DNA of 15,337 bases from CAYZUE01 sp964481825. Lineage in GTDB: Archaea; Hydrothermarchaeota; Hydrothermarchaeia; Hydrothermarchaeales; JALUUU01. Shown here piece by piece: positions 1-7,466 of this stretch. The position numbers and the translations under genes were made by a program. Numbering within the stretch: position 1 is the first letter of the stretch; every line of letters begins with the position of its first letter. The stretch is taken from the NCBI GenBank assembly GCA_964481825.1, contig CAYZUE010000029.1:1-15337 (forward strand), written 5' to 3'. Below the pieces are notes generated by a model. The model saw nothing but the letters and a program-made list of their open reading frames with translations, did not search any database and was not told the origin of the DNA.

Positions 1-372
1 AATTTCTGGCAGTGCATTTGTTAGCTCTGTAACAGAGAAGGCAGGATGAACTGCACCCGTATTATAATCAATCTTAGAAGCAATTGTACCCCCAGTACCT
101 ATTATACTTACAAATTTTTTATTCTTATCAATAGGCAATTCATCTTCAGTTAATCGTTGACTATCCTTTTTTGAAATAAGCTTAATCGTAATATCTTTAA
201 TCTCAAATCCCATATTATACCCATTATTCAATTTGATAACAAGGTGCTTGTCGTCACCGAGCTCTGATCTAGGCATCAGAAACCCCTGAAAAATCTTCTT
301 ATTTTGATTGATCTGGACTTTATCCCCCGGTTGAATATCACCTAAAAAAGTCTTTGCTTTGCCTCGATACAT
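1..372 (-). CDS. gatD: Glutamyl-tRNA(Gln) amidotransferase subunit D (N-terminal part, cut by window edge)
   Basis: GatD is the asparaginase-like subunit of the archaeal GatDE enzyme. It releases ammonia from glutamine or asparagine, and GatE uses that ammonia to convert Glu-tRNA(Gln) into Gln-tRNA(Gln) in the cytoplasm. Reading the minus strand from the ATG at 372-370 gives 124 open codons running off the left edge. Residues 1-80 look like the small N-terminal barrel domain typical of GatD. The L-asparaginase signature GTGGTIAS follows at about residues 92-99, and its Thr96 is expected to be one of the catalytic threonines. The start lies 1 nt after the argH stop codon, so the two genes are probably cotranscribed. 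The missing C-terminal part would hold the second Thr/Asp/Lys catalytic cluster. The family call is secure because asparaginase signature plus N-terminal barrel is specific to GatD. Confidence 0.9.
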   Translation of the reverse strand, partial: MYRGKAKTFLGDIQPGDKVQINQNKKIFQGFLMPRSELGDDKHLVIKLNNGYNMGFEIKDITIKLISKKDSQRLTEDELPIDKNKKFVSIIGTGGTIASKIDYNTGAVHPAFSVTELTNALPEI

Positions 373-373
373 T

Positions 374-1846
374 TTAAATCCCTAACAGGCCATCAACTTT
401 TTCATGTAATCCTTTCTTCGAATTGAGTATCTTATTTAATCTTTTGTTTAACAATAAAATCTCATTTTTAATGGTTTTTTTCCGTGATTTAATCATTGCT
501 TTAACATTTGAAGATGCAGGGCTTCCCGCACCCTTCATGGATTCTACTGAAATTCTAGAAGTTAATGCAGAATCTATCTCAGTTTCATTTATATCTATAC
601 TACAATTATTAATCTCCTGAGATGCTTTGTTCAAAATATCTAAATTGAGTTGGGATTTATTAATAATAGCTAATTGTACAGCTCTGCCCACTATTTTATG
701 GCTATTCCTAAAAGACATCCCAGTTTTTTTAACAAGTAGATCCGCGACATTAGTGGCGTTAATAAATCCTTCTTCACCTACTTTTGTAAGTTGCGAGGTA
801 TTCACTTTAATGGAAGGCACTATTTTCCTTAAAATCATTAAAGAACTGTTTACAATAAATAAAGAGTCTCTCAGTAAGGGGGAGAGTTCCTGAAGATCTC
901 GGTTATAGGTTAAAGGTAAGGATTTCTGGATTACAAGGGATGAACTGAGATTTCCTAATACTATCCCAACTCTAGCCCGCATAATTTCAAGGACATCAGG
1001 ATTCTTTTTCTGAGGCATAATACTTGAAGTAGATGAAAAAGAGTCTGGAAGTTCAACAAATCCAAATTCTGATGTGGACCAAAGGATCAACTCTTCAATA
1101 AGCCTACTTAAATTTACCATAATTATTGAAAGTGAAGAAATAATTTCAAGAACAAAATCTCTAGAACTAACAGCGTCCATGGAGTTTTCAATAATACCAT
1201 CAAAACCTAATAAATCAGCTGTCATAATTCTATCAATATTAAAGCTACTAGTTGCTAGAGCACCTGCACCAAGAGGGCTTAGATTAGTCCTATCAAACGA
1301 ACCTTCCAAACGATCAACATCTCTTAGTAATGAATCACAATAGGTTAGAAGGTGATGGCCTAACGTTGTTGGTTGGGCTCGTTGCAAATGTGTATAACCT
1401 GGAAAAATTGTTGTTATATTCTTTTCTGCTAGACCTACTAATTCTTCAGCAAGCGTAAGAGAATTCCTAATAGTTTCAATTATGCATTCCCTAGACCACA
1501 TCCGGATATCACAGGCAACTTGATCATTTCTAGATCTAGATATATGTAGCATTCCTGCATCATCACCGATCATATCAAAAAGAGATTCTTCAATCCCTAT
1601 ATGGACATCTTCGATGCGCGGATCAAGATTTAGATGATTAAATCCTTTTTTATTCAATTTATTTAGACCTTTAAGGATATTAGAAACAATTTTCTTGTCT
1701 ATGATATTTTTTTCATAAAGCATCAAGGCATGAGCCATACTACCAAGTATGTCATATTCAAATAATTGCTGGTCAAAGTCTAAAGACGATGTAAAAGAGG
1801 CCACATCTAAATCGAATTCTTTTCCAAGTCTGCCATCTCTAATCAC
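374..1846 (-). CDS. argH: Argininosuccinate lyase
   Basis: ArgH catalyses the last step of arginine biosynthesis, splitting argininosuccinate into arginine and fumarate. It acts as a cytoplasmic homotetramer of the fumarase/aspartase superfamily. The 490-residue product is full length for the family. Landmarks are SRSRNDQ at residues 103-109, YTHLQRAQPTT at about 151-161 with the conserved His153, and the superfamily signature SSIMPQKKNPD at about 274-284. The start is a GTG at 1846-1844. It is supported by an AGGTGA Shine-Dalgarno motif at 1856-1851, 4 nt upstream on the minus strand, and by the typical N-terminus MIRDGRLG. gatD follows after one nucleotide. A probable promoter lies in the AT-rich region shared with archease. 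Confidence 0.96.
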   Translation of the reverse strand: MIRDGRLGKEFDLDVASFTSSLDFDQQLFEYDILGSMAHALMLYEKNIIDKKIVSNILKGLNKLNKKGFNHLNLDPRIEDVHIGIEESLFDMIGDDAGMLHISRSRNDQVACDIRMWSRECIIETIRNSLTLAEELVGLAEKNITTIFPGYTHLQRAQPTTLGHHLLTYCDSLLRDVDRLEGSFDRTNLSPLGAGALATSSFNIDRIMTADLLGFDGIIENSMDAVSSRDFVLEIISSLSIIMVNLSRLIEELILWSTSEFGFVELPDSFSSTSSIMPQKKNPDVLEIMRARVGIVLGNLSSSLVIQKSLPLTYNRDLQELSPLLRDSLFIVNSSLMILRKIVPSIKVNTSQLTKVGEEGFINATNVADLLVKKTGMSFRNSHKIVGRAVQLAIINKSQLNLDILNKASQEINNCSIDINETEIDSALTSRISVESMKGAGSPASSNVKAMIKSRKKTIKNEILLLNKRLNKILNSKKGLHEKVDGLLGI

Positions 1847-1856
1847 GTTTTCACCT

Positions 1857-2040
1857 GATTTCTTTATATTTTCAAACCCAAATAAATCTTACTATCTAAA
1901 GTTATTAATTAATAAATTTCACCGATTTTATTAAAATGTTAATTAAAAATATTTAATCCCTTCAAAAGGGCCTTGATAATTTATTAATAATTGAAGTATT
2001 TAATAAAAATGCAGATGTAATAATTGAGGTTATTATTACT
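1857..2040. promoter_or_regulatory. AT-rich divergent intergenic region between argH and archease
   Basis: About 180 bases separate the argH Shine-Dalgarno from the archease start, and they must carry the promoters for both directions. The stretch is extremely AT-rich. TATA-like runs occur near 1904-1917 (suitable for argH on the minus strand) and near 1979-1989 and 1998-2005 (suitable for the plus strand). A perfect 5-bp inverted repeat, CCCTTCAAAAGGG at 1958-1970 with a 3-nt loop, sits near the middle and could be an operator half-site pair or chance. I see no tRNA or other RNA gene here. The exact promoter positions are inference. Confidence 0.45.
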
Positions 2041-2460
2041 TTGAATCATATGAAATACGAATATTTTGATGTTACTGCAGATGTTGGAGTAAAGGCCTTT
2101 GGATCAACTATCAATGAGGTATTTGAAAACTCCGCTATAGCAGTTTTTCATTTGATGTGCAGTACAAAAAACGTTGCGCATCTTAAACAAATAAGGATAC
2201 AAGTCAAATCGACCGATTTAGAAGGCCTAATTCGTGAATGGTTAACTCAACTCTTAGGTTTAAAGGATATTCATGGAATGATGTTTAGTAAATTTAAAGT
2301 TCAGGTAGATGAGAAAAAAATGAGTTTAGAAGGTGTAGGGTGGGGAGAAGAAACCCAGGAAAAACACTTAATTAAGACAGAGGTTAAAGCTGTAACTAGC
2401 CATTTGATTGAGGTCAAAAAAAACAAGCAATGGCAAGCAAAATTCATTTTAGATTTATAG
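2041..2460 (+). CDS. Archease (RtcB ligase cofactor)
   Basis: Archease is a small acidic chaperone-like protein that speeds multiple-turnover RNA ligation by RtcB, helping the GTP-dependent guanylylation of the ligase histidine. The protein shows the archease N-terminus KYEYFDVTADVGVKAFG and ends in FILDL, where a conserved Asp is expected. There are two candidate starts: TTG at 2041 (139 aa) and ATG at 2050 (136 aa). The only good Shine-Dalgarno, GAGGT at 2026-2030, is 10 nt from the TTG but 19 nt from the ATG. Family N-termini usually begin at the MKYEYF position, so the choice is open. One oddity is that the usual DHTAD motif reads DVTAD, with Val replacing a normally conserved His. rtcB follows 8 nt downstream, which strongly supports the functional pairing. 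Confidence 0.92.
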   Translation: MNHMKYEYFDVTADVGVKAFGSTINEVFENSAIAVFHLMCSTKNVAHLKQIRIQVKSTDLEGLIREWLTQLLGLKDIHGMMFSKFKVQVDEKKMSLEGVGWGEETQEKHLIKTEVKAVTSHLIEVKKNKQWQAKFILDL

Positions 2461-2468
2461 GTGAATAA

Positions 2469-3908
2469 ATGGCATTAAAAAAAATCTCCGATTGTGAATG
2501 GGAGTTAGAAAAGGGCTATCAAAAGGGAATGCTAGTTCCAGGAAGAATATTTGCTAATAAGACTATTTTACGCGACATTGAGGATGGTGCTTTACGTCAG
2601 TGTGCTAACGTTGCAAGTATTCCCGGTATTTTAAAATATTCAATTGCTATGCCAGATATTCACTATGGTTACGGCTTTCCAATAGGTGGAGTTGCAGCAT
2701 TTGACTCAGATACAGGTGTTATTTCTCCGGGAGGCGTGGGATTTGATATAAATTGTGGAGTCAGGTTGTTAAAAACAAATCTATCTATTGATGATATTAA
2801 ACCAAATATAAAAGAACTTATCGACAATATTTTCCAAAATATACCTTCGGGGGTTGGAAAAAAAGGAAAAATACGACTTAGTATCCCTGAACTTGAAGAT
2901 GTATTTTATAGGGGAGCTGAATGGGCTGCAGATAATGAGTATGGGTGGAAAAAAGACTTAGATAATATTGAAGAAAATGGTAGAATGCTGAATTCTGATC
3001 CGAATAAGGTTAGTGATTTTGCAAAGAAGCGAGGAGCCCCTCAATTAGGTACATTAGGCTCTGGCAATCACTTTCTTGAAATTCAACAAGTAGACAAGAT
3101 ATTCGATAAGGATTTAGCGAATGCTTATGGAATCTTAGATGAAGGACAAGTAACCGTCATGATCCATACAGGTTCCAGAGGTTGTGGTCATCAAATTTGT
3201 TCGGACTACCTTAATGAAATGGAACGGGCTGCTAAGAAATATGGTATTAAGATTCCAGATAGACAGCTTGCATGCGCTCCTGCTAAATCTATTGAAGCTC
3301 AGAACTACTATGATGCAATGAAGTGCGGAGTTAACTATGGTTTTGCTAATAGACAGGCTATTACTCATTGGACTAGAGAATCTTTTGAGAATGTTCTCCA
3401 TGAAGACTCTGAATCTTTAGACATGCAAACTATCTATGAGGTAGCCCATAATATAGCAAAGCTAGAAGAGCATGTAGTAGATGGCAAAAAGAAACAGGTA
3501 TATGTGCACCGTAAAGGTGCAACCAGGGCATTTGGACCTCATACAACTGGGATACCTAAAAAATATCAGGATTATGGGCAGCCTGTTATTATTCCGGGTG
3601 ACATGGGTTCTGCAAGTTATTTATTGGCGGGTACGGAAAAGGCCATGAAAACCACATTCGGATCCACATGTCATGGAGCAGGGAGGAGAATCAGTAGAGC
3701 TGCGGCAAAAAGAAAATTCAGAGGTGACGCTGTAATTAAGGCTATGGCTAAGCAAGGGATATATGTTCGTGCAACGAATAAGACTATGATAGCTGAAGAA
3801 GCTCATGGTGCTTATAAAGATGTGAATGAAGTTGTGAGAAGTGCAGTAGAATCTGGGATATCAAAAGTTGTAGCTAGACTAACACCTGTTGGTGTTACCA
3901 AAGGCTAA
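2469..3908 (+). CDS. rtcB: RNA-splicing ligase RtcB
   Basis: RtcB is the GTP- and Mn2+-dependent 3'-5' RNA ligase that joins tRNA exon halves after intron removal and repairs broken RNAs. At 479 aa it is close to the roughly 480-residue archaeal enzyme, with no intein. Metal and nucleotide residues can be read directly: Asp93 and Cys96 in GFDINCG, Asn200-His201 in GSGNHF, His233 in HTGSRG, His327 in EVAHN, and the guanylylated His402 in STCHGAGRR. Each is offset by only 1 to 2 positions from the numbering I recall for the Pyrococcus horikoshii enzyme. The start ATG has an AGGTGA Shine-Dalgarno at 2459-2464 that overlaps the archease stop codon, so translation of the two is probably coupled. 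A T-run terminator follows. Confidence 0.98.
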   Translation: MALKKISDCEWELEKGYQKGMLVPGRIFANKTILRDIEDGALRQCANVASIPGILKYSIAMPDIHYGYGFPIGGVAAFDSDTGVISPGGVGFDINCGVRLLKTNLSIDDIKPNIKELIDNIFQNIPSGVGKKGKIRLSIPELEDVFYRGAEWAADNEYGWKKDLDNIEENGRMLNSDPNKVSDFAKKRGAPQLGTLGSGNHFLEIQQVDKIFDKDLANAYGILDEGQVTVMIHTGSRGCGHQICSDYLNEMERAAKKYGIKIPDRQLACAPAKSIEAQNYYDAMKCGVNYGFANRQAITHWTRESFENVLHEDSESLDMQTIYEVAHNIAKLEEHVVDGKKKQVYVHRKGATRAFGPHTTGIPKKYQDYGQPVIIPGDMGSASYLLAGTEKAMKTTFGSTCHGAGRRISRAAAKRKFRGDAVIKAMAKQGIYVRATNKTMIAEEAHGAYKDVNEVVRSAVESGISKVVARLTPVGVTKG

Positions 3909-3913
3909 AATAC

Positions 3914-3922
3914 TTTTTTTTT
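3914..3922 (+). terminator. T-run terminator after rtcB
   Basis: Nine consecutive T residues begin 5 nt after the rtcB stop codon. Archaeal transcription commonly ends at such U-rich runs without a hairpin, and I see no strong stem before it. It would separate the archease-rtcB unit from the next gene. Confidence 0.6.
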
Positions 3923-4056
3923 AATTGATGATGGTTAACTATTTAGGCACTGAAAAAAATCGGGAGCATGTATCTTTTAGAAATCATCCGAATTAAATTT
4001 CCTTCAATTATAGAATCAAATAAAACGAGAGGTTAGTCAATTTCAATATCCAATAT
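3923..4056 (+). promoter_or_regulatory. Probable promoter region before the COG1325-like gene
   Basis: This non-coding gap holds a TATA-like stretch, TCAAATAAAAC at about 4016-4026, centred about 35 nt upstream of the ATG at 4057. It predicts a leader of only about 10 nt. A GAGGT motif at 4029-4033 is 23 nt from the ATG, too far to act as a normal ribosome binding site. No in-frame ATG, GTG or TTG lies closer to that motif. The gene is therefore likely expressed from a short or leaderless transcript. Promoter positions are inferred by eye. Confidence 0.4.
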
Positions 4057-4437
4057 ATGATAATATTTGTTAAAGCTAAGGTGTATCCCACTGAAAATGA
4101 GAAGAAAGTTAAAAAATCTATTAAAAACCTTCTTGAAATCGATTTAAAAATGGAAGGGTCTTATATTATTGGAAAAGATACACAAAAGAAATCATTAGAA
4201 AAAATTTATTTACTCTTGAGAAGTCAAGGGATTATAACTTCTGCTAGAAAATTATTCCTAAAGAAAGTTAGAGGAAATAATCTGAATTTTGAACTTAATA
4301 AACAAGCAGCTTACGTTGGGGCTGTAAATTTAGCAGGAAATTCACATCTTGGTGCAATCCATATTACAATTAAATCCGAGGATATAATAAGTCTCATAGA
4401 TTGGATGGCTCCTGATATAAAGGAAGGGAAAAATTAA
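4057..4437 (+). CDS. COG1325-like exosome-associated RNA-binding protein
   Basis: This is a 126-residue basic protein. The N-terminal beta strand (IIFVKAKVYPTENEKKV), a helix, and the later stretch AAYVGAVNLAGNSHLGAIHITI resemble the archaeal family annotated as predicted exosome subunit or RNA-binding protein COG1325. Members of that family begin with a similar strand followed by T-E-x-E-x-x-V. No catalytic motif is visible, and a role in RNA binding is known only by family prediction. It lies 36 nt upstream of the DUF2299-like gene on the same strand, with the rtcB unit upstream of it, so it sits among RNA-processing genes. The start lacks a well-placed Shine-Dalgarno. The family assignment is from memory of sequence pattern and is moderately sure. 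Confidence 0.68.
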   Translation: MIIFVKAKVYPTENEKKVKKSIKNLLEIDLKMEGSYIIGKDTQKKSLEKIYLLLRSQGIITSARKLFLKKVRGNNLNFELNKQAAYVGAVNLAGNSHLGAIHITIKSEDIISLIDWMAPDIKEGKN

Positions 4438-4473
4438 TAAGTCTAAGGTCTATCTATAAATTCGGTGATTATT

Positions 4474-4929
4474 ATGGTTAAGAAAAATATTAAAAAAATA
4501 GTAAAAAAATGGTGTGACGAAGAAGGAATTTTTGAGGATGAAAAAGAAGAAAAATTAAATGAATTTTTGTTCACAATAAACTATCCAATTGAAAGTGGAG
4601 ATAAATTAAATCTTTTTCAACCCCTTGGGAGCGATAAGTTAGTAATAATGGGAGGAGTTCAGTTTGATGAAAAAATCATTGAGAAAATGCGTTCCTTACC
4701 TTCGGAAGAATTAGATAAGCTATTATGGGACTTGAGATTTAGTCTTGCATCCCGGCCTACAGAATTTAATTTAAACCGTCCAGACGAGACTATCATAGAA
4801 GCCTTTGTAACTTCCACAGTTATTTTTCCTGATGGCCTGACTAAAGACAGATTTATGACTGCTATCAGTGAAGTTTACAAGTCTAAGTTAATAGGCACCT
4901 GGAAGATTCGAGCAATGGTAGAACAATGA
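4474..4929 (+). CDS. DUF2299-like protein of unknown function
   Basis: The 151-residue product has a basic N-terminus, MVKKNIKKIVKKWCDEEG, followed by an acidic Glu/Lys-rich helix. An alpha/beta region follows, with LFQPLGSDKLVIMGGVQF and a helical segment around LDKLLWDLRFSLASRPTEF. The layout resembles the archaeal DUF2299 family, also reminiscent of the secretion-chaperone/YbjN-like fold, but no biochemical role is known to me. The start is the ATG at 4474. The GTG at 4465 that would extend the frame by three codons is part of the GGTGA Shine-Dalgarno at 4464-4468, 5 nt from the ATG. The stop overlaps the npdG start in an ATGA arrangement, implying translational coupling with an F420-dependent reductase. 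It is not a paralogue of any neighbour. Confidence 0.75.
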   Translation: MVKKNIKKIVKKWCDEEGIFEDEKEEKLNEFLFTINYPIESGDKLNLFQPLGSDKLVIMGGVQFDEKIIEKMRSLPSEELDKLLWDLRFSLASRPTEFNLNRPDETIIEAFVTSTVIFPDGLTKDRFMTAISEVYKSKLIGTWKIRAMVEQ

Positions 4930-5567
4930 TATCTCTCTTAGGGGGAACTGGTAAGATTGGGAGTGGTTTAGCTATACGGTTTGCATTAGCAGGGGAAGAT
5001 GTAACAATTGGGTCTAGAAATCTAGAGCAAGCTACAGAAGTATCAGATAAAATTAAAGGATTTGTCAATGGTGCAAATATTACGGGAAAGAAAAATTCAG
5101 ACGCAGCCAAAGTAGGAGATCTAATTTTTTTAACTATACCTTATGTAACACAAAAAAATTTATTAAAAGAATTAGAAAACAATCTTGAGAATAAAATATT
5201 AGTGAGCGTTGTTAATCCATATCAACGCGTTAAAGGGGAATTTCAAAGTATTCATTTAACCGCTGGTTCCGCTGCAGAAGAAGCCCAAAATCAACTCCCA
5301 AAAACAAAAGTTGTATCTGCATTCAAAAATATCAGCTCAGATATCTTACGAGACTTAGACTCAGAAATAGATTGTAATACAGTTGTTTGTGGTGATGATA
5401 ACAAATCTAAATCAGAAGTCATGAATCTTGCAAGGAAGATTAATGTGGAACCATTAGATGGGGGGAGATTAAAGGGTTCTAGACAACTTGACGCCATATC
5501 TGTTTTATTATTAAATATAAATGCAAGGTACAAATCAAATTCGGGTTTTAATATAACCGGTTTATAG
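4926..5567 (+). CDS. npdG: F420H2:NADP oxidoreductase (NADPH-dependent F420 reductase)
   Basis: This enzyme (FNO) moves hydride between reduced coenzyme F420 and NADP+, supplying NADPH for biosynthesis in methanogens and relatives. The 213-residue length fits the family. The N-terminal Rossmann motif GGTGKIGSG covers residues 6-14, and GSRNLEQA at 29-36 forms the NADP 2'-phosphate pocket with Ser30 and Arg31. Further landmarks are GSAAE, the AFKNIS segment that corresponds to the AAFNNIS element of methanogen FNO, and the closing GFNITGL. A lysine I recall at the pocket position of the Archaeoglobus enzyme (Lys36) is Gln35 here, so NADP affinity could differ. The ATG overlaps the upstream stop by 4 nt. 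The gene ends by running 6 nt into the 3' end of the convergent rnz. Confidence 0.9.
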   Translation: MISLLGGTGKIGSGLAIRFALAGEDVTIGSRNLEQATEVSDKIKGFVNGANITGKKNSDAAKVGDLIFLTIPYVTQKNLLKELENNLENKILVSVVNPYQRVKGEFQSIHLTAGSAAEEAQNQLPKTKVVSAFKNISSDILRDLDSEIDCNTVVCGDDNKSKSEVMNLARKINVEPLDGGRLKGSRQLDAISVLLLNINARYKSNSGFNITGL

Positions 5568-6458
5568 ATGGGGTTTAAACCGCATAAAATCTCTTGCAAC
5601 AGTTGTTTTCGGAAAAATTTTCAATGTTTGATCCAGGAAAATATTATCTTTTTTGTAACGAGGACTAATATGGGTTAAAATAAGTTCATTAGCCTCTCCT
5701 TCTTTTGCAATTTCAGCTGCTTCAACGCACGTAGAATGATAAGTCTCTCTTGCATTATTAGCATGAGAATCATCAAATGTAGCATCATGAATCAAAGTAC
5801 TTCTATTACAGTTTTTTCTTATCGTATCTACTGGTCTTGTGTCAGAAGAGTAAATAACCTTATATCCTTTTTTAATCTCTCCTAATACTTCTTCAGAATC
5901 AATCAAACGTCCATCAACTTTAACGTTTTCACCATTTTGAAGTTTTGAATAGATAGGTCCCGGTTTTATTCCTAGTTTTTTAGCTTTATCTACAAGAAAC
6001 TCTCTTTTTTTTTCTTCTTCAAAAAGTAACCCATATGTTGGAATAGAATGTTTTACTTTTAATGACCTTATCGTATATCTCTTATTTTTTAATTTATAAT
6101 TATGATTAATCCTCTTTATTTTAAGGTTGAAAGACAACTCATATTTCCCTAGGTCTAGAATTCCATTAATAAGGTCTCTTATGCCTTTTGATCCATAAAT
6201 TTCCAGATTTTCTTTACGACCTGTGAATGACAAAGTCTGTAGGATACCTGGAATTCCTAAAAAATGGTCACCATGATAATGAGTTACGAAAATTTTTTTA
6301 ACTTTCATATAACTAGTTTTAGATTTAATTAGCTGCCTTTGAGTCCCCTCTCCACAATCCCAGAGAATAACTTCATCATGATATTTTAGTGCGATAGAAG
6401 AATGTCCTCTGTTAGAAGATGGTACAGCAGCGGTTGTTCCGAGGAATATTATCTCCAT
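5562..6458 (-). CDS. rnz: Ribonuclease Z (tRNA 3' processing endonuclease)
   Basis: RNase Z removes the 3' trailer of precursor tRNAs, a metallo-beta-lactamase-fold nuclease using two zinc ions. The 298-residue length matches the short RNase Z form. The zinc motif HYHGDH is at residues 60-65. Other ligands or catalytic residues are His137 (KVKHS), Asp206 (YSSDTRP) and His263 (LTHIS), and the HST motif typical of RNase Z is at 241-243. The start ATG lies inside the end of the trmG10 gene, overlapping it by 10 nt, so the two are probably translated from one mRNA. The 3' end overlaps npdG tail to tail by 6 nt. Both this gene and its upstream neighbour act on tRNA. Confidence 0.96.
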   Translation of the reverse strand: MEIIFLGTTAAVPSSNRGHSSIALKYHDEVILWDCGEGTQRQLIKSKTSYMKVKKIFVTHYHGDHFLGIPGILQTLSFTGRKENLEIYGSKGIRDLINGILDLGKYELSFNLKIKRINHNYKLKNKRYTIRSLKVKHSIPTYGLLFEEEKKREFLVDKAKKLGIKPGPIYSKLQNGENVKVDGRLIDSEEVLGEIKKGYKVIYSSDTRPVDTIRKNCNRSTLIHDATFDDSHANNARETYHSTCVEAAEIAKEGEANELILTHISPRYKKDNIFLDQTLKIFPKTTVARDFMRFKPHL

Positions 6459-7459
6459 TTTTGTAACACCAGTATTTTTCGTGTCAAACTTCGATGGATT
6501 TTTTCATAATGTATCTCAATTATACAAAATCCCGTGGTTTCTGCAAGCTCCTCAACTCTAACGGTATGTGGCGAGACTAGACATGCATATTTACCATTTT
6601 TCAACATCTTATATAAACATTCAATAGAATCTTTGAATAACTCATCTAATCCTAAACCTTTTGTACTAGATGAAATACCATAGGGGGGATCAGTTGCAAT
6701 GGCATCAAAAAAATTTGAATACTCTTTCCAAAGATCACGAGCATCTGCTCTCTTAATTTTAAAATTTTTTAGCCCATAATATTCTAAATTTCTCTTGGAC
6801 CCTGAAACCATATTTGAATCAATATCAAATCCATATGTTCTCGACCCAATTAGTGCAGCTTCTATTAATAAACTCCCTGTTCCACAAAATGGATCTACAA
6901 AATTATCTCCCGGCTTAATTCTTGTTAAATTTACTAAAGTACGTGCAGTCTTAGGTAAAAGGACTCCCGGATGAAAAAATGGCCTTTCCTTTGGGTGCCT
7001 ACTTGGATTTCTTACTCCTATTATCTGATGGATTAAAATTCCTAAAACAAAATTATTAGTTAGAAAACCAACAACCATACAGGAAGGTTGTGAGAGATTT
7101 ACTCTTTTACCTATTACTTTCCCAATCTGTTGTTCTAGTACATCTCTTTTGATATCTTGAGAATTATCTTTTATTCTTTTTATTCTAACGGCAAAATCAT
7201 CTGTGGCATGTCCAATAGCATTCTTGGAAAGGGATAAGATATTCTTAAAATTAGGGGGGCAACTACCTATATATTCATAAATATCATGAGTCATTCCCAA
7301 TCTTTTTGGCACATCACCTAAATCATCGGCTTCTAAAATCAATACTTGGTCGTAGGTATGGATAACTTTAAAATTTATGTGCATACTCTCTAAAACAGAT
7401 AAAACTTCTGCTTTAGGTAATGTTTCATTTTCTCCAGTTAAGTGGAAGATATACTCCAT
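6449..7459 (-). CDS. trmG10: tRNA (guanine10-N2)-dimethyltransferase, THUMP-type
   Basis: This SAM-dependent enzyme makes m2G and m2,2G at position 10 of tRNA, the archaeal counterpart of Trm11. The 336-residue protein has an N-terminal THUMP-like RNA-binding region (about 1-150). It then has the characteristic linker HPKERPFFHPG at about 155-165, and a Rossmann methyltransferase with motif I VDPFCGTGSLLIEAA (about 188-202) and motif IV DPPYG (257-261), which is expected to position the guanine N2 amine. The start is 7 nt after the prs stop. A GGAGG sequence within the prs 3' end (7477-7473) lies 13 nt upstream, somewhat far for an optimal Shine-Dalgarno. The end overlaps rnz by 10 nt. The archaeal gene symbol varies between databases. 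Confidence 0.9.
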   Translation of the reverse strand: MEYIFHLTGENETLPKAEVLSVLESMHINFKVIHTYDQVLILEADDLGDVPKRLGMTHDIYEYIGSCPPNFKNILSLSKNAIGHATDDFAVRIKRIKDNSQDIKRDVLEQQIGKVIGKRVNLSQPSCMVVGFLTNNFVLGILIHQIIGVRNPSRHPKERPFFHPGVLLPKTARTLVNLTRIKPGDNFVDPFCGTGSLLIEAALIGSRTYGFDIDSNMVSGSKRNLEYYGLKNFKIKRADARDLWKEYSNFFDAIATDPPYGISSSTKGLGLDELFKDSIECLYKMLKNGKYACLVSPHTVRVEELAETTGFCIIEIHYEKIHRSLTRKILVLQKWR

Positions 7460-7466
7460 AATCTCA

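Noticed and set aside
423..1343. Several plus-strand open frames of 65 to 89 codons within 423-1343.
   Set aside because: They lie antisense to argH, have no supporting ribosome binding sites or family features, and follow from the codon bias of argH.
2469..3908. Intein within rtcB.
   Set aside because: RtcB genes sometimes carry inteins, but all catalytic motifs here are contiguous at the standard spacing in a 479-residue protein.
3925..3953. Possible C/D-box guide RNA after rtcB (TTGATGA at 3925-3931, CTGA at 3950-3953).
   Set aside because: The C box has a pyrimidine at its first position, the spacing of about 18 nt is long for an archaeal guide, and no C' box or second D box follows.
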